Shown here piece after piece: positions 32,330-43,450 of a stretch of DNA of 64,000 nt. The DNA lies in assembly GCF_023065955.2 (NCBI RefSeq), contig NW_026623008.1, positions 16,398,501-16,462,500 of the forward strand, read 5' to 3'. The DNA comes from Ursus arctos. Taxonomy: Eukaryota; Chordata; Mammalia; Carnivora; Ursidae. The translations under genes and the position numbers were made by a program. The notes beneath the pieces are model-generated. The model did not search any database. It saw only the letters and a program-made list of their open reading frames with translations, and had not been told where the DNA came from. Every line of letters begins with the position of its first letter. Position 1 is the first letter of the stretch.

Positions 32330-32650
32330 TTCTGTTCCTCCTGAGCACAAAGTGCCTGCACACAATGTCCCTCTGCCTGGATTGCTTTTTCTCCTCACCC
32401 TTCTTTCAGACCTTAGCTCATCATTATTGACCTTCCTCACTTGGTCACTCACCCCCAGCACCTTGGTCCTCCAGCCGCCCTGGTTGAGATTTTAGCCTCA
32501 TGTCTTTGATCCTGTCGTTCCTGTCTGTCTCCCCCGCCATCGGCATCTGGTGGTACACAATGGGTCTGCTTTTCCTTACTTACCATGGTTTTCCCGGCAC
32601 CTGGCCAGGGGCGCACCACAGCGAATGCTCAGTGAACATTTGCAGAAGGG
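32330..32650 (+). repeat. L2 LINE 3' region
   Basis: TCCCTCTGCCTGGATTGCTT, CCTTCCTCACTTGGTCACTC and GAATGCTCAGTGAACATTTG. It faces the reversed L2 just upstream, giving a head-to-head pair. Confidence 0.8.
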
Positions 32651-33424
32651 CTCAGAGAAGCATGGAGTGAGGTGGGGTGTAGAGAAGTACGATAGGCTGG
32701 AAAGCAAGGCTGGGGACTTGATTTCCAGACAAATGCATTCAGTGGTCGGCTTTAATCAGACCCTAAAATTCAATGTATAAATATCTAGCTCATTGCCTTA
32801 AAAGGAGAAAGTATTCCTTTTGGGCAAGTGACTGGGCCTTGCTCACACTCCCTTGGCATTCACCGGGGCCAGAGCTGTCTTCTGACTTCATAAAGCCGTC
32901 ATGCCACCTCCGAACCACACTCCACCATTCCAGAACGCCTTTCCGCCCCATATTCGTGCGTCCTCTCAGGGGCCCCTGGAGAAAGGAGGCCAGGCTGGGC
33001 TGCACATCCCTGCTTGAAGGAGGAAGAAACAGGCGTGGGGAGAGGTCCAGCACACGCCCAGCCTCACTCAGCTGGGAAGGGAGGGGCGGACCCGGGATTC
33101 AGTCTGCGGTCCAGCGTCTCTGGTCCTGGACACAAACAAACAAGATGACATGGGGATGGGAGGGAGGAGGGCGAGCTTCAGGGCGGGCGTCGGAAGAGAG
33201 CCTCTCTCAGGAGGTGACATTGAAGCTGAGATCGAAATCACAAGGCAGAGAGACAGCCGTGCAGACCAGGGACGCGTGCGGCATTTCAGTGACATGGGGC
33301 TCGTCCTCAGGGCTGCGTCCAGTCCTCTTGGCCGCCCTCCAGGGCTGCGCCGGACATGGTCTCACCCGGAGCAAACTCCGGGCAGCCGCACCGCTGCCCA
33401 GTTCCAGCAGGGGTGGGGAGGGTC

Positions 33425-33620
33425 TGGGTTTGGGAATCTGGCAAACAGACCTGGCTTTGACTCAAGCCTGGCTGCTCCCTGGCACACAGCCTTAGACAAG
33501 TCACTTAGCCCACGTCTGAACGCATCTCCCCGTGAGCGGCACCACCCCTCCTCGCGGGACTGCTGGGAGGCTTTGAGCTCACGTCTCAAGGTGCCTCCCA
33601 GGCTGCCCGGTACATGCGAG
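33425..33620 (+). repeat. MIR SINE
   Basis: ACCTGGCTTTGACTCAAGCC and TTAGACAAGTCACTTAGCCC. Confidence 0.75.
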
Positions 33621-33659
33621 TAGCCTGAAAGCCGTTCTGTGTTCCCCCTCATCCTAATC

Positions 33660-33870
33660 ATGGCTCCCATGTATCAGGTGTTCACTACATGCCAGACACT
33701 GTCCCGAGTCCTTGACCATGAGTCCTCACAACAACGCTGGGAGGTGGGTCCTATTATAATCCTGTTTTACGGGTAAGGAAGGCACGGCATTGAGGGTGAA
33801 GAGACTTGTCCCCAGTCACCAGGCAGGCAGTGGCAGAGCCTGGAGGGTTAGAGCACCGCGTACTGGGGCC
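33660..33870 (-). repeat. MIR SINE, antisense
   Basis: GGTGTTCACTACATGCCAGA, CCTGTTTTACGGGTAAGGAA and TGTCCCCAGTCACCAGGCAG. Confidence 0.8.
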
Positions 33871-34059
33871 GCAGTGCTGGCCGGACCCCGGTCTTCTGCA
33901 GAGCAGGGGCCCGCGTGCACAACAGCCCCTGGCAAAGGCAGTGTTTGGCATCGCCCGCACTGAACAGGAAATTGACTAGTTAGGAAGTTCCCTGTTGTCA
34001 CGTCCTAGTGGGTCATGTGGGCAAAAAGGCGTCATCAGTGCTGGGCTTAGCCCTCATCC

Positions 34060-34235
34060 AGCACAGCCCTGTCTTAACTGTGGGACCGGGCTGCGTGGGC
34101 GGCTCCGCTCCTCCCAGCCTCGGGGTCCTCACCTGCAGAGTGGGCGTCGGTCTATCACTCCGGCTTTGCGGGATGGTGGCTGGATTAGCGATCACGTAGA
34201 CAGAACACCCAGCACATAGGCAGTGGATGAGGTGT
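34060..34235 (+). repeat. MIR fragment
   Basis: GGGTCCTCACCTGCAGAGTG and CCAGCACATAGGCAGTGG. Confidence 0.55.
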
Positions 34236-34261
34236 GCAACTAGGCTTCACACGAAACCAGA

Positions 34262-34855
34262 AGGGGTCTTTGTTTCCTCTTGCTGCTGTAACAAAATGCC
34301 ACAAACTTAGCCACTGAGAACGAGCCACAGTCCACGTCTCCTGGCTCTGTAGGGCGGAAGACCCGCCTGGATCTCAGCGGGCCCAGATCAAGCTGCTGGC
34401 AGGGCGGCGTTCCTTCCTGACGCCGCTAAGGGAGGATCCGTTTCCTTGCTCGTTCAGGTGTCGGCAGAACTCAGTGCCGTGGAATGGTAGGAGTGAGGTG
34501 TCCCTGTCCTTGCCGACTGGGAGCCACCCTTCGCCCACAGGGCCCTCTTTGCAGTTCCTTCTCGTGGCCCCTGCATCTCAGAAGCTGCAACGGGGCTTCA
34601 GGCCTTCTTCACACTCCGGCCCTCTGGTTCTCTGACTCTCGGCTGGAAAAGCGTCTTTTCCTTTAAGGACTCAATAGATTACATTGGGTCTACCTGGATA
34701 ATCCAGGATAATCTCCTCATCTCGAGGACCATAACCTTAATCATATCTGCAAAGCCCTTTTGCCGTGTAAGGTAACATATTCACAGATTCTGGGATCAGG
34801 ACGTGGGCATCTTTGGGGGTCATTATTCTGCCTTTTGCCGAAGGTAACAGAAGCC
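34262..34855 (+). mobile_element. LTR-like repeat (MaLR/MLT1-type)
   Basis: TTTGTTTCCTCTTGCTGCTG, TAACAAAATGCCACAAACTT, CTGGATAATCCAGGATAATC, GTAAGGTAACATATTCACAG and GGGCATCTTTGGGGGTCATT follow in order the near-complete LTR consensus I associate with MLT1. Confidence 0.7.
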
Positions 34856-34879
34856 AAATTAAAGCACATTAGCACTGTC

Positions 34880-35005
34880 AGGGGCCCTGGGGTGCAAACC
34901 TCTTTTTTTATAGAGAGGTAAACTGAGGCCCAGAGAGGTTCGTAAGTGGCTGTCCAAGGTGACACAGCAGGTCGTGGCAGAGCCAGGCTCCGACACCCTG
35001 GCCAG
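34880..35005 (-). repeat. MIR fragment, antisense
   Basis: GGTAAACTGAGGCCCAGAGA and TGTCCAAGGTGACACAGCAG. Confidence 0.75.
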
Positions 35006-35414
35006 GTGTCACGGCCCCCGGCCATGACTCCACTCGCATGGCTTTCTCACGGAAAGACTTTCAACTTTCCAAAGCCCCTTCTGCCAGCATGTTCTCCTCT
35101 GATCCTCCCGCCCTCCTGGGGCGCAGGCATACAGTGGCTCGGTCTCTAGAACTGGCATGAGCATGTGCTCACCTACTTCTCTCCCTGCGGGCCAAGAGGA
35201 TCAGAAGGAGATAGGCCAAGAGAGCCCCCGGTGAGACCCAGGCCTAGAGAAATGAAGGGAGAGGGAGAGGGCACTTTCCTCCCCAGGCCAAGCCCTCCAC
35301 ACGCGTCAGCCTCTTTGATCCCCCCAGCTTTCTGCAGGGAAGGCACTGCCGGCCTAGAGTATCAGTTAAGATTGAGCTTGGCTGCAAAGAACAGGAAGAA
35401 AATACCAGAGAGCT

Positions 35415-35870
35415 GCTTCCACAGTAGTGCTGTGTGACAATCAGCCGCAACACCAACAGCATAAAAGCGAGAAGCATTTTTCTAGCACCTGGGTCTCCAG
35501 GTCGGCCAGGCGGGTCCGGGGGGGGGGTGCATGCAAGGATTTGCACTCCCATCTACTCTGGGTCACTCGGCAGATCTTTGGATATTTTCAGGGCTTTATT
35601 GCATGTTTGGGGTTGGCTGCTGTCAGATGGTCAGGATGGTCCTGGCTGGGACCACTAGGGCAACCACTGTGTTCTGCGTGTCTCTTCTTCAGCGGGTCAG
35701 CCTGGGCACGTTCTTGTGGGAATCGCAGGGAACCAAGACAGCCGGCAGATACATGCAAGGGCTTGTCAAGCTTCTGCTTAGATCACGTTTGCTAATAACC
35801 CATTGACCAGAGCAAGTCACGTGGCTAAGCCCAGAGCAGGGGGGCAGGATGGCACAGGTTATAGGGCAAA
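35415..35870 (+). mobile_element. LTR-like repeat, related to 31117-31520
   Basis: GTGCTGTGTGACAATCAGCC, GGGTTGGCTGCTGTCAGATG and GCTAATAACCCATTGACCAG fit an old LTR of the MaLR kind. The CA-rich start and the closing CAAGTCACGTGGCTAAGCCC are typical. Confidence 0.45.
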
Positions 35871-35889
35871 GAGTGCAGTTACGAGGTGA

Positions 35890-36245
35890 TTAATAATATA
35901 ACCAGTCTACCATAGTGGCTTAGACAAAACGGAAGTTTATTTTTCTTATACGTAAAAGATGTCAGAAGATGGGAGTTTGGGCAACTCCGTGGAATCATCA
36001 GGGATCCAGGCTCCCTGATACATAGCTTCTTGTCTTTATGGGCCAAAATGGCTCCGAGAGCTCCAGCTATCACATCCATTTCCCAGGCAGCAGGATGGAA
36101 GGGGAGTGAGAAGGCCCTTCCCTTTCAGAGAGACTTCCAGTAGCCCCATCCATTACATTAGCTTTATCTCTCGTGGGCAATGCTATTGTCACATGGCCAC
36201 ATGTAGCTACAGGAGAGTTTGGGGAAAATGTAGTCTTTTATTTGG
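35890..36245 (+). repeat. Old interspersed repeat, copy 2 of a pair
   Basis: AGTGGCTTAGACAAAACGGA, AAAATGGCTCCGAGAGCTCC, CTATCACATCCATTTCCCAG and CACATGGCCACATGTAGCTA; same family as 27750-28060. Confidence 0.6.
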
Positions 36246-36319
36246 GCATAATGTGCCTAGCTAAGAACCAAGATTTTGTTAATTTGAGAAAAAGAATGGA
36301 TGTTTGAGCAGGTAGAAAG

Positions 36320-36450
36320 TCGTGTCTGCCACATCCCATTTCACAGTGAGAAAACTGGGCTCAGAAAGGAAAGTAACTTGTCTGAGGTCACACAGCCGCC
36401 AGGGCATTAGAAAGCTGGGGTCTGAGCCCTAAATGCTGCGTCTTCTCCCT
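36320..36450 (-). repeat. MIR SINE, antisense
   Basis: CATTTCACAGTGAGAAAACT and CTGAGGTCACACAGCCGCCA. Confidence 0.8.
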
Positions 36451-36513
36451 TCCACCACCACCGTCACCACCACTCAGCTACTCACAGTGCTGTTTACAGG
36501 TGTGAGCAGCCCA

Positions 36514-36630
36514 GGGATGCCCGGCTGGCTCAGAGAGTGTACGACTCTTGATCTCAGGGCCATGAGTTCGAGCCCCACACTGGGTGTAGAGATTACTTAA
36601 AATAAATAAATAAAATTAAAAAAAAAAAAA
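36514..36630 (+). mobile_element. Carnivoran SINE, short form
   Basis: GGGATGCCCGGCTGGCTCAG, ACTCTTGATCTCAGGGCCAT, GTTCGAGCCCCACACTGGGT and an AAATAAATAAATAAAATT tail; same type as 11846-11963. Confidence 0.88.
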
Positions 36631-36699
36631 GATCCAGAAGATTCTGAGCGGCCCAGACAGCCCCATACGGTAGATGTCCCCTGGCCCCTGACTGGACCT

Positions 36700-36860
36700 G
36701 TACCTTTGCTAAGCACTTGACATGCAGGTTTTCATGTAACCTCCCAACACCCGTGCCCTTGTCCCCATTCTACAGAGGAGAAACTGAGACACTGAGGGGC
36801 GAGATATGCTGCCTGGGCTACCTGATTTGAAGCTCAGGCTCTTACCACCTTGCTCGTCCG
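36700..36860 (-). repeat. MIR SINE, antisense
   Basis: GCTAAGCACTTGACATGCAG and CCCATTCTACAGAGGAGAAA. Confidence 0.8.
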
Positions 36861-37039
36861 GGTGCTGGGGTAGACCTGGGTCGCATCCAGCAGCCACAGG
36901 TAAGATCCAGGCTGTCCAGCATCCCATGGGCAGGCGGGCCACTGGATGTGTCCGTGGTACCAAGCCCAGGGCCTGGCCTTAGCCTGCTCCGATCGTGCAC
37001 ATGACTCAGGCCAAGTAACCAGGGAGAACAAATCAACCC

Positions 37040-37230
37040 CGGCTGTAGACTCAGGCAGGCCCGGGTCCCGATCCCTCCCCTGAGCTGAGGATCCTCAGGC
37101 AGGAGACTTTACCTGACTCTCTCTTTCCTCATCTGTGAAACAGACATGATTAACCTCACTCCGTCTGACTGTGTAGCACCCAGAAGGTGCTGTTAAATCT
37201 AAGCTGAATCAAGGGAAGAGTGAATGAGCC
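37040..37230 (+). repeat. MIR SINE
   Basis: GCAGGCCCGGGTCCCGATCC and TTTCCTCATCTGTGAAACAG. Confidence 0.75.
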
Positions 37231-38102
37231 GATGAACAGCCACCCCAGACAGGAGCTTTTCTCACGTTCAAGGAAAGAGACAATATCTCCTAGACCTGAT
37301 TTTTGTTGTTTTGGGGGTGTTTTCCCCAAAACGTTCCACACATTGCTACTTCCAAAAGACATTAATAACTATTATGTAAAAAAGGGGTTCTGAAGCCAAA
37401 GGAGACCTCAACTACCAGGTTAACTGGGTCTCTCCTCTGCAGGACTTCTCAGAGCCTTGAACAAAGGAGTGCACAATGTGGGTCTCACAAGCAGGGGTCT
37501 AGAACTCTGTGTTTCTCTACCTTTCTTGGCCACAGGACTCCTTTTCTTCATAGCAAAGTGCACCTTGACACCAGTTCTCAGCTTTTCCTTTTTTCCACCC
37601 ACAGCACAAATGTTTGGTCCAATCAGAAAGAAACAAGGCCCATTTTCTGGAAGCGTTTTATTTGTGGAAACTCTGTTGTGACAGTTATGATCAGGTCACC
37701 CAGAATTGCAGTTGGATCATCAGGAGTTTACTGAATTGCTACAGTCAAAACAGCGACCCCATTATCAACCGGAAATTCCAGGAGTCTTGTCACGGGGAAC
37801 GTGCTCCTGCTATCTAGATCCTGGAGAATGTAAACGCAGTTGTAACAGACTGTTGTGCTGTTGTAGGCTGGCTAATTGGCGAGAGCCTCCAGGCCACCGC
37901 AGCAGGTCACATCACAGGTGGGCTTGGGGTCTGAGGGAGAGCGAATGTTTAGTGCCCATCATACAAGCTGCACTGCCTTCCCCTGGCTCCTGCCTGAACC
38001 CCTGCTCCAGGTTCCAGCCCCCAAGGTCAGTGAGTCAGCCAGGTTCCTGAAGGTGCTAGAAAAGGAGAGAGTCTGCCCTTCTTTCTCTCCTTCCTTCCTC
38101 CA

Positions 38103-38560
38103 GTAATATGGATAAGTGCTTACTCTGAGCCACACGCTGTCACACTGTCCCAGGCACTAGGGGTAAGGGATTGAACAAGGGACACGAGGTCCCTGTTAAC
38201 ACTGCAAAGGAAAGAAAGCTGCTGTGGGATGGCCCGTGACAGCAGGGGGTGGGTGGTCAGGGAGGGCTCTCTGAGGAGGTCATGGAGATCTGGGGGAAGG
38301 GGCGTCCAGGCAGAAACACCGCAGGGCCAAGGCCCTGAGCAAAGAATGTTGGCCTTGGTGTGATTGGGAACATAAAGGTGGCCAGGGTGGACGGCACTGG
38401 GGAGTAGAGGGGCGTATGTTCAGAGGTGGTGGCAGGTGCCGGGCAGGTGGGCCCAGAGGCCACGTGGAGCCTCTGTGCATTATTCAGGGGACCGTGGGAA
38501 GTCACAGTGGGCTATCCACAGCAGTGAAGATGTCACAGAGGCAGCGGGATCTGAGACGGG
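38103..38560 (-). repeat. L2 LINE fragment, antisense
   Basis: CTGTCCCAGGCACTAGGGGT, CAGGGAGGGCTCTCTGAGGA and CAGGGCCAAGGCCCTGAGCA. Confidence 0.75.
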
Positions 38561-39599
38561 GGCTTGGGGTGGGGGTCTCACACTGCCAATGCCCAGCAAC
38601 TTCTCCCTACTCCTCTAAGCTCCTGGGGTCTTCTGACCGGTGAGGGTAAAGGCCGAGTACTCTCGGGGGTCTCCTTCCTGCCTCAGAGCTCGGGGCTGTG
38701 GAGACGGAGCTGAGTGAAGTCCAAAGGCACACCCTCCAGAGGTAGCCAGGGTCACGGGCCTCCTGTCTTCCTGCCCGTCAATGGCTCCTAGTCCCAGAAG
38801 GCCCTGAGAGACCTCCTCATGCAACCCCCTCATGCCCAGAGAGGGAAACGGAGGCACATGTGGAAGGCTACTTCCCCAAGTCTCAGCTAATGAAGGGACT
38901 GGACGCTCCCCCAGGGCTCGCTGGGGGCAGCAGGGCCCCTGACCACCTGCTCCAGCCAAACAGGCCCTGCCTGGCTGACCTCCCCCTTCCCCTCTCGGCC
39001 ACAAGCCTCTTTTGTGCTTGCTCCCTGGGGCTCCATCTCCTTGCAGGGGTCACGGGGCACCACTGACCCCAGCCCCCTGCCGGCGTGCCCGGCTGGTAAT
39101 TGAAAATACCAGAATTCCCTGAAGACCAACTTACAGGGAAACCTGATACCCCAGGGTGGGCGGTGGACGGCAGGAGGGATGGGAGAACATCCAGCTGTTC
39201 CCTTTTCTCCCCCATTAATCCCCCCGGATTCCAGGAGAAAGGCCAGCCCTGCTTGGCCCCCACTGGCCCTCCTTGATCATCTTCCCAGCAAATGCCGCCT
39301 CCTTGCCACGCCCGGGGTTACGGGGCTTATGGGATCAGAGCCCGGGTTAGCTGCCTGTAACCCAAGCCTGCCAGCTAAGCCCACCAAGCCCAGACCCCCA
39401 TGGCTGTGTGGGACCTGCCCCCACCAACAGCTGAGCTCCCGGAGCCGAGGCGGGCTGTGTGGTGGTGGGCGAGGAGAGTCCGCGGGAGCCGGGCGGAGTG
39501 CACTTCGCACCAATGGGATGGGAGCTGGACCAGGGTGTCCTCAGAGGCCCTCTGATGTCCAGTGGTTTCCAGACCTCCCTGCTCAGCCTGTATCAGCCA

Positions 39600-39850
39600 C
39601 AGCCAGTGAAAGGAAGGATGTGTTGGACTTGAGCGGGCCAGGGTTCAAATCCCAGCTGCGCTGCCTGCTCACTGTGGGACTGTGGTCAGGTTACTTCATA
39701 CCTCAGTGCCTCCATTTCCTCATCTATAAAATGGGTATAATCATAATACCTGCCTCACAGGGTCCATATGAGTGTCAAAGGAGTTCACTACGTAAAGCAT
39801 CTGGAAGAGCGCCTGGCACAGAGGGAACAGGTGTTAGGTGTTGGCCTTCC
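39600..39850 (+). repeat. MIR SINE, near full length
   Basis: GGGTTCAAATCCCAGCTGCG, TTTCCTCATCTATAAAATGG and ATAATACCTGCCTCACAGGG. Confidence 0.9.
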
Positions 39851-39924
39851 TTTTGTTTTTCTGCTGGGCATCATGGGGCATAGAGGCGTTGTCAAGATGA
39901 CAAGTTATCTATTTGAGGAGCAGG

Positions 39925-40050
39925 TTGCCTACTGCAGTCCTTCTGTGGCTCCCCAGTGCCTTCAGGACAAGGCAGGCTCCTGGGCAGCCTCAGCCCTGCA
40001 CCTCCCCACCCACTTCTCATCCCCCTGCTTCAAGACGCTCCATGCCCACA
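39925..40050 (+). repeat. L2 fragment
   Basis: CTGTGGCTCCCCAGTGCCTT and CAGGACAAGGCAGGCTCC are internal L2 3' UTR words. Confidence 0.6.
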
Positions 40051-40124
40051 GGCTCCAGAAGTTGAGCCTGGGCAGATGAGAGGGCCAGTCTTTGCAGAAG
40101 CCAGGCTGTGAGAAGCAGTGTGGT

Positions 40125-40232
40125 GGGTGGAAAATGTACTCGACCAAGATTCAGCTGGTGTAGGCTGTAAGAGCCAGCCCCTGCCTGCTGTGTGACCTTG
40201 GACAAGTCACCTTCCTTCTCTGGTCCTGAATC
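40125..40232 (+). repeat. MIR fragment
   Basis: TGTGTGACCTTGGACAAGTC. Confidence 0.7.
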
Positions 40233-40440
40233 CACTGCTCCTCGAAGTGTGGTCCACACGCCAACAACATCCGCGTCACCCGGGAGCTTGTTAGAACGCA
40301 GATCTTCAGGCCCTATCCCAGACCTGTTGAATAAGAATCTTGGGGAGAGACGGGGCAGTGCCCAGCAAAGTGAGTTTTCACAAAGTCTCCTGCTCATCTC
40401 CTTATGCCCCCTCAAGTCTGAAAAGTGCACTAGTCTTTAG
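40232..40440 (-). mobile_element. MER5A-like hAT MITE, antisense
   Basis: CACTGCTCCTCGAAGTGTGG, CACCCGGGAGCTTGTTAGAA and GGCCCTATCCCAGACCTGTT are MER5A in reverse. It abuts and probably cut the MIR before it. Confidence 0.8.
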
Positions 40441-40721
40441 GGACACGTGCTGCCACTTTTCTTCACTGTTGGGTGGTGAAATCAGGGGGAGAGAAGTGAA
40501 GGGAACAGCGTTGCCCCTTCTCAGGCCTGGATCGCCTTGGCCGAGTCCTGATCCAGGGGCTTGGACCCAGGAGCTCCAACCTGGAGCAGGGAATCACTGT
40601 GTGAAACAAATATGCTTTCTCCTGTTGGACCCCGAGCCCCTGGGAGGCAGAGACCTGAGAGGTTCCTCTCTTGAATCCCAGAACCCAGCATCATGCTGGC
40701 CTTATAGCAACTCCATGAATT

Positions 40722-41068
40722 GAAATGCTTTATTGAGACATTACCGACTTATAACATGAAAGTTTAGTATACGATGTGATGTCTTGATACATGTATATAT
40801 TGCAGAATTATTACTGCAGAAGGTAGTTCACACCTCCATCCTCTCACATAATTACCATTTTTTGGTGTGTGGTTGTAACATTTAAGATCTACTCTCTTAA
40901 CAACGTAGAGTTATACAATATGGTATTGTTTCTTACAGTCACCGTGCTGCACATTAACTCCCAGAACTTACTCTTCTTACAGCTGGAAGTTTGTACCCTG
41001 GGACCAGCATCTCCTCCTTTCCCCCAGCCATCAGCCCCTGGCACCATTCTACACTCTTGAAATATTCT
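40722..41068 (-). mobile_element. L1 LINE 3' end, antisense
   Basis: TGAAATGCTTTATTGAGACA, GATACATGTATATATTGCAG, TTTAAGATCTACTCTCTTAA, ACAATATGGTATTGTTTCTT and GCTGGAAGTTTGTACCCTGG are the reversed 3' UTR of an L1M-type element. A SINE sits at its right end. Confidence 0.88.
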
Positions 41069-41295
41069 TTTTTTTTTTTTAAGATTGATTTATTTATTTT
41101 AGAGAGAGCAAGTGAGAGTGGGGGAGGGGCAGAGGGAGAGGAAGAGACTCAAGCAGACTCCCCACCGAGTACAGAACCCAGTACGGGGCTCAATCCCACA
41201 ACCCTGAGATCACGACCTGAGCTGAAACCGAGAGTTAGACGCTCAGCCGACTGAGCCCCCCAGGTGCCCCCCTGCCCATCCCCTTGAAATGTTCT
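41056..41295 (-). mobile_element. Carnivoran SINEC, antisense
   Basis: T-run, TTGATTTATTTATTTTAGAG, CCTGAGATCACGACCTGAGC and CGACTGAGCCCCCCAGGTGC. Target duplication CTTGAAATATTCT at 41056-41068 and CTTGAAATGTTCT at 41283-41295, one mismatch. Confidence 0.92.
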
Positions 41296-41317
41296 GATGT
41301 TGTCTTTTTCTAAGGAA

Positions 41318-41400
41318 ATTCTACGCTCCATGCAGGACTCAAACTCACGACCCCGAGATCAAGAGTCGTGTACCCCACCAATGAGCCCGCCAGGTGCCCC
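41318..41400 (-). mobile_element. Carnivoran SINE fragment, antisense
   Basis: GGACTCAAACTCACGACCCC, GAGATCAAGAGTCGTGTACC and CCCGCCAGGTGCCCC; a short-form copy lacking its tail, 23 bp after the preceding SINE's flank. Confidence 0.8.
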
Positions 41401-41429
41401 TTGACATGTTTTTAACAAGACCTCTCTCC

Positions 41430-41650
41430 TGAGAGTACCAGGCACCGTGGTCAAGCCTTTACGTGCATTTCTTCTTTTGTGCTCATGACATCCTTGCCAG
41501 GGGAGGGTCCGCATTGGTCGGGGGGGGGAAAAGGAGGCTCAGAGAGGTTGAGAGAACTCGCTGAAGGCTACAGCACTGGGGAGTGGGGAGCAGATTTGCC
41601 TGCAGGTTTGATTCCAACCTCGGGCTCCCGACCGCTAAGCTGGACTGCCT
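41430..41650 (-). repeat. MIR SINE, antisense
   Basis: AGGAGGCTCAGAGAGGTTGA and TTGATTCCAACCTCGGGCTC; contains a G-run at 41520-41527. Confidence 0.65.
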
Positions 41651-42009
41651 TTCTGGGGCTGGGTTGAGATCTTCTCACCCAAGGGTGCAGTTCCCTGCAG
41701 AAAGCACCAGCTGACTGAGGTCCCGTCGTTGCAGCTTGATGGCAGGACGGCTCACCCATGCTTCTGCATGCAGCGTGTGTCCAAGGCTCACAGATACAAC
41801 AGACACGCAGTGACGCACGCTCTGCCCGTGGAAGCGGACCACAGCAGGCGGGAGCGGAGGGTGGACGGCCCGGCCTCACGGAGGAGCCAGGGCCTCCGGC
41901 AGTCCAGAACAGAGTGCTCAGCTCCGGAGGGAGAGACAGGTCTGGGCTGGAGACGGGGTCAGAGAATGAGGGGACAGTGGCAGGGACTGCGCTGAGGGCC
42001 AGCAGGGAG

Positions 42010-42220
42010 CATAGCTGGGGCAGGAGAACCCGGCTCCAGGCCCAGCTCAGCGCCTCACTAGCTGTGTGGCCTTGGGGAAGTCACCATGCTTCCCTGAGCC
42101 TCAGTCTCCTCCTCTGCAAATTGTGGCTATTAACCCCCCCACACACATTGTTGTTGAGAGGACCGAATGAGGTGACACAGGTCTGCTGCTCGTTGTGGCA
42201 AGTACCCACGGACACGGGCG
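42010..42220 (+). repeat. MIR SINE
   Basis: CTAGCTGTGTGGCCTTGGGG, CAGTCTCCTCCTCTGCAAAT and GAGAGGACCGAATGAGGTGA. Confidence 0.87.
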
Positions 42221-42289
42221 AATGCTCCCCGAACTGACCACCTGCCAGAAGCCGCACTGAGCAATGGCCACGATTTCACACATCTGCCC

Positions 42290-42420
42290 CCCCAACAGCT
42301 CTCAGGGCATGTTACCCTCAGGCTCATTTCACAGATGAGGAAACTGAGTCACCACTCGGGTACTCTGACTGCCCCTCCCCTGGGCTCTAGCAGTTAACCT
42401 CACTAGTCTCCGGGGAGCAT
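42290..42420 (-). repeat. MIR fragment, antisense
   Basis: TTTCACAGATGAGGAAACTG. Confidence 0.7.
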
Positions 42421-42449
42421 CTCCCTGGAGCCGGGTGCTGGGCTAGTGA

Positions 42450-42682
42450 GGACCCTGAGTCTGGCCCAGCACTGCCTGCTGCATGACCCTTGAGCAGGTT
42501 ACTGAACAGCCCCAAGCCTCAGTTTCCCCATCTATAGACTGGGGCTGTTAGTAGCCCCCAGCTAATGGGGCAATTGTGCGAATTCTCTGTCACACCTCTG
42601 TTAGCAGGCGTAAAGAGCCTAGAAGAGTGCTGGGCACAGAGTAAGGGCTCAGTCAGTGTTTATCATTGTTACTATGATACAT
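42450..42682 (+). repeat. MIR SINE
   Basis: CAGTTTCCCCATCTATAGAC and GAGTGCTGGGCACAGAGTAA. Confidence 0.85.
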
Positions 42683-42764
42683 GTATACGCAGCCCCGGAA
42701 GTCCTTCAAGTGACTTCATGGAGCCCGAGAAACGTCACCTCCCATCCCCGAGCATCTGGTGAGA

Positions 42765-42955
42765 ATGTATTGCTTTGTGCTGCCACTTACTCTATATAGA
42801 GCCTCAGGCAAGACACTCCATTCTCAGCTTCCCCATCTGCAAAATGGGCTGAAGGAGGTCTGCTTTCGAGGCTGTGGTGGGGATTAAATGGGTTAGTGCG
42901 TGTCCAGGGCATAGCACCGTGCCCAGCACGTCGTAGGTGCTCAATCAACAATGGT
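42765..42955 (+). repeat. MIR SINE
   Basis: CTTCCCCATCTGCAAAATGG, GGATTAAATGGGTTAGTGCG and CGTAGGTGCTCAATCAACAA. Confidence 0.87.
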
Positions 42956-43324
42956 TAGCGGGGCCCCTTCGCTCACATTGGGGTCTCTTGATTCTCTGGG
43001 AGGCAGTAAGGAAGACAGAGTCCCCCTGTTTGAGGAGGAAACTGCAGGGGGCAGGGCCCTGATCCTCCCAAGAGGCAGGACAGACAGCACTCCCTCAGGT
43101 GCAGAAGAAACTGAGGCTTGTCAGGGACACCGGGACCAAGGTCCGAGTCCTTCTTGCTGGTGCTGCCGCCCTGTCTCGGGGGTCTTGGGCCAATTTCCCA
43201 CAGGTACTCGGGATGCTAGAGGGAAGCCGGACCTGCTAGGCTACTGCTGGTCTCTGGGCTGATTGACCTCCAGGCCGAGGCCTGCCCAGGAAGGACAGGC
43301 AGGGAGCGTTCGAGCTGCAGGACC

Positions 43325-43450
43325 TCGGGGATCTTGCAGCCTGCCCGTGGTGCAGAGGAAGAAACCAGGAGCAGAGGTGGGGGACAGCTTGCCCAAGGTC
43401 ACACAGTCAGTGAGTGGCAGACCAGGGAGTAGAGCCTGGGTCTTCTAAGC
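43325..43450 (-). repeat. MIR fragment, antisense
   Basis: GCCCAAGGTCACACAGTCAG and GAGTAGAGCCTGGGTCTTCT. Confidence 0.8.

Noticed and set aside
32773..33495. 240-codon open frame
   Set aside because: Chance frame in intron 5; crosses into a MIR.
39179..39883. 234-codon open frame
   Set aside because: The second half is a complete MIR; not protein coding.
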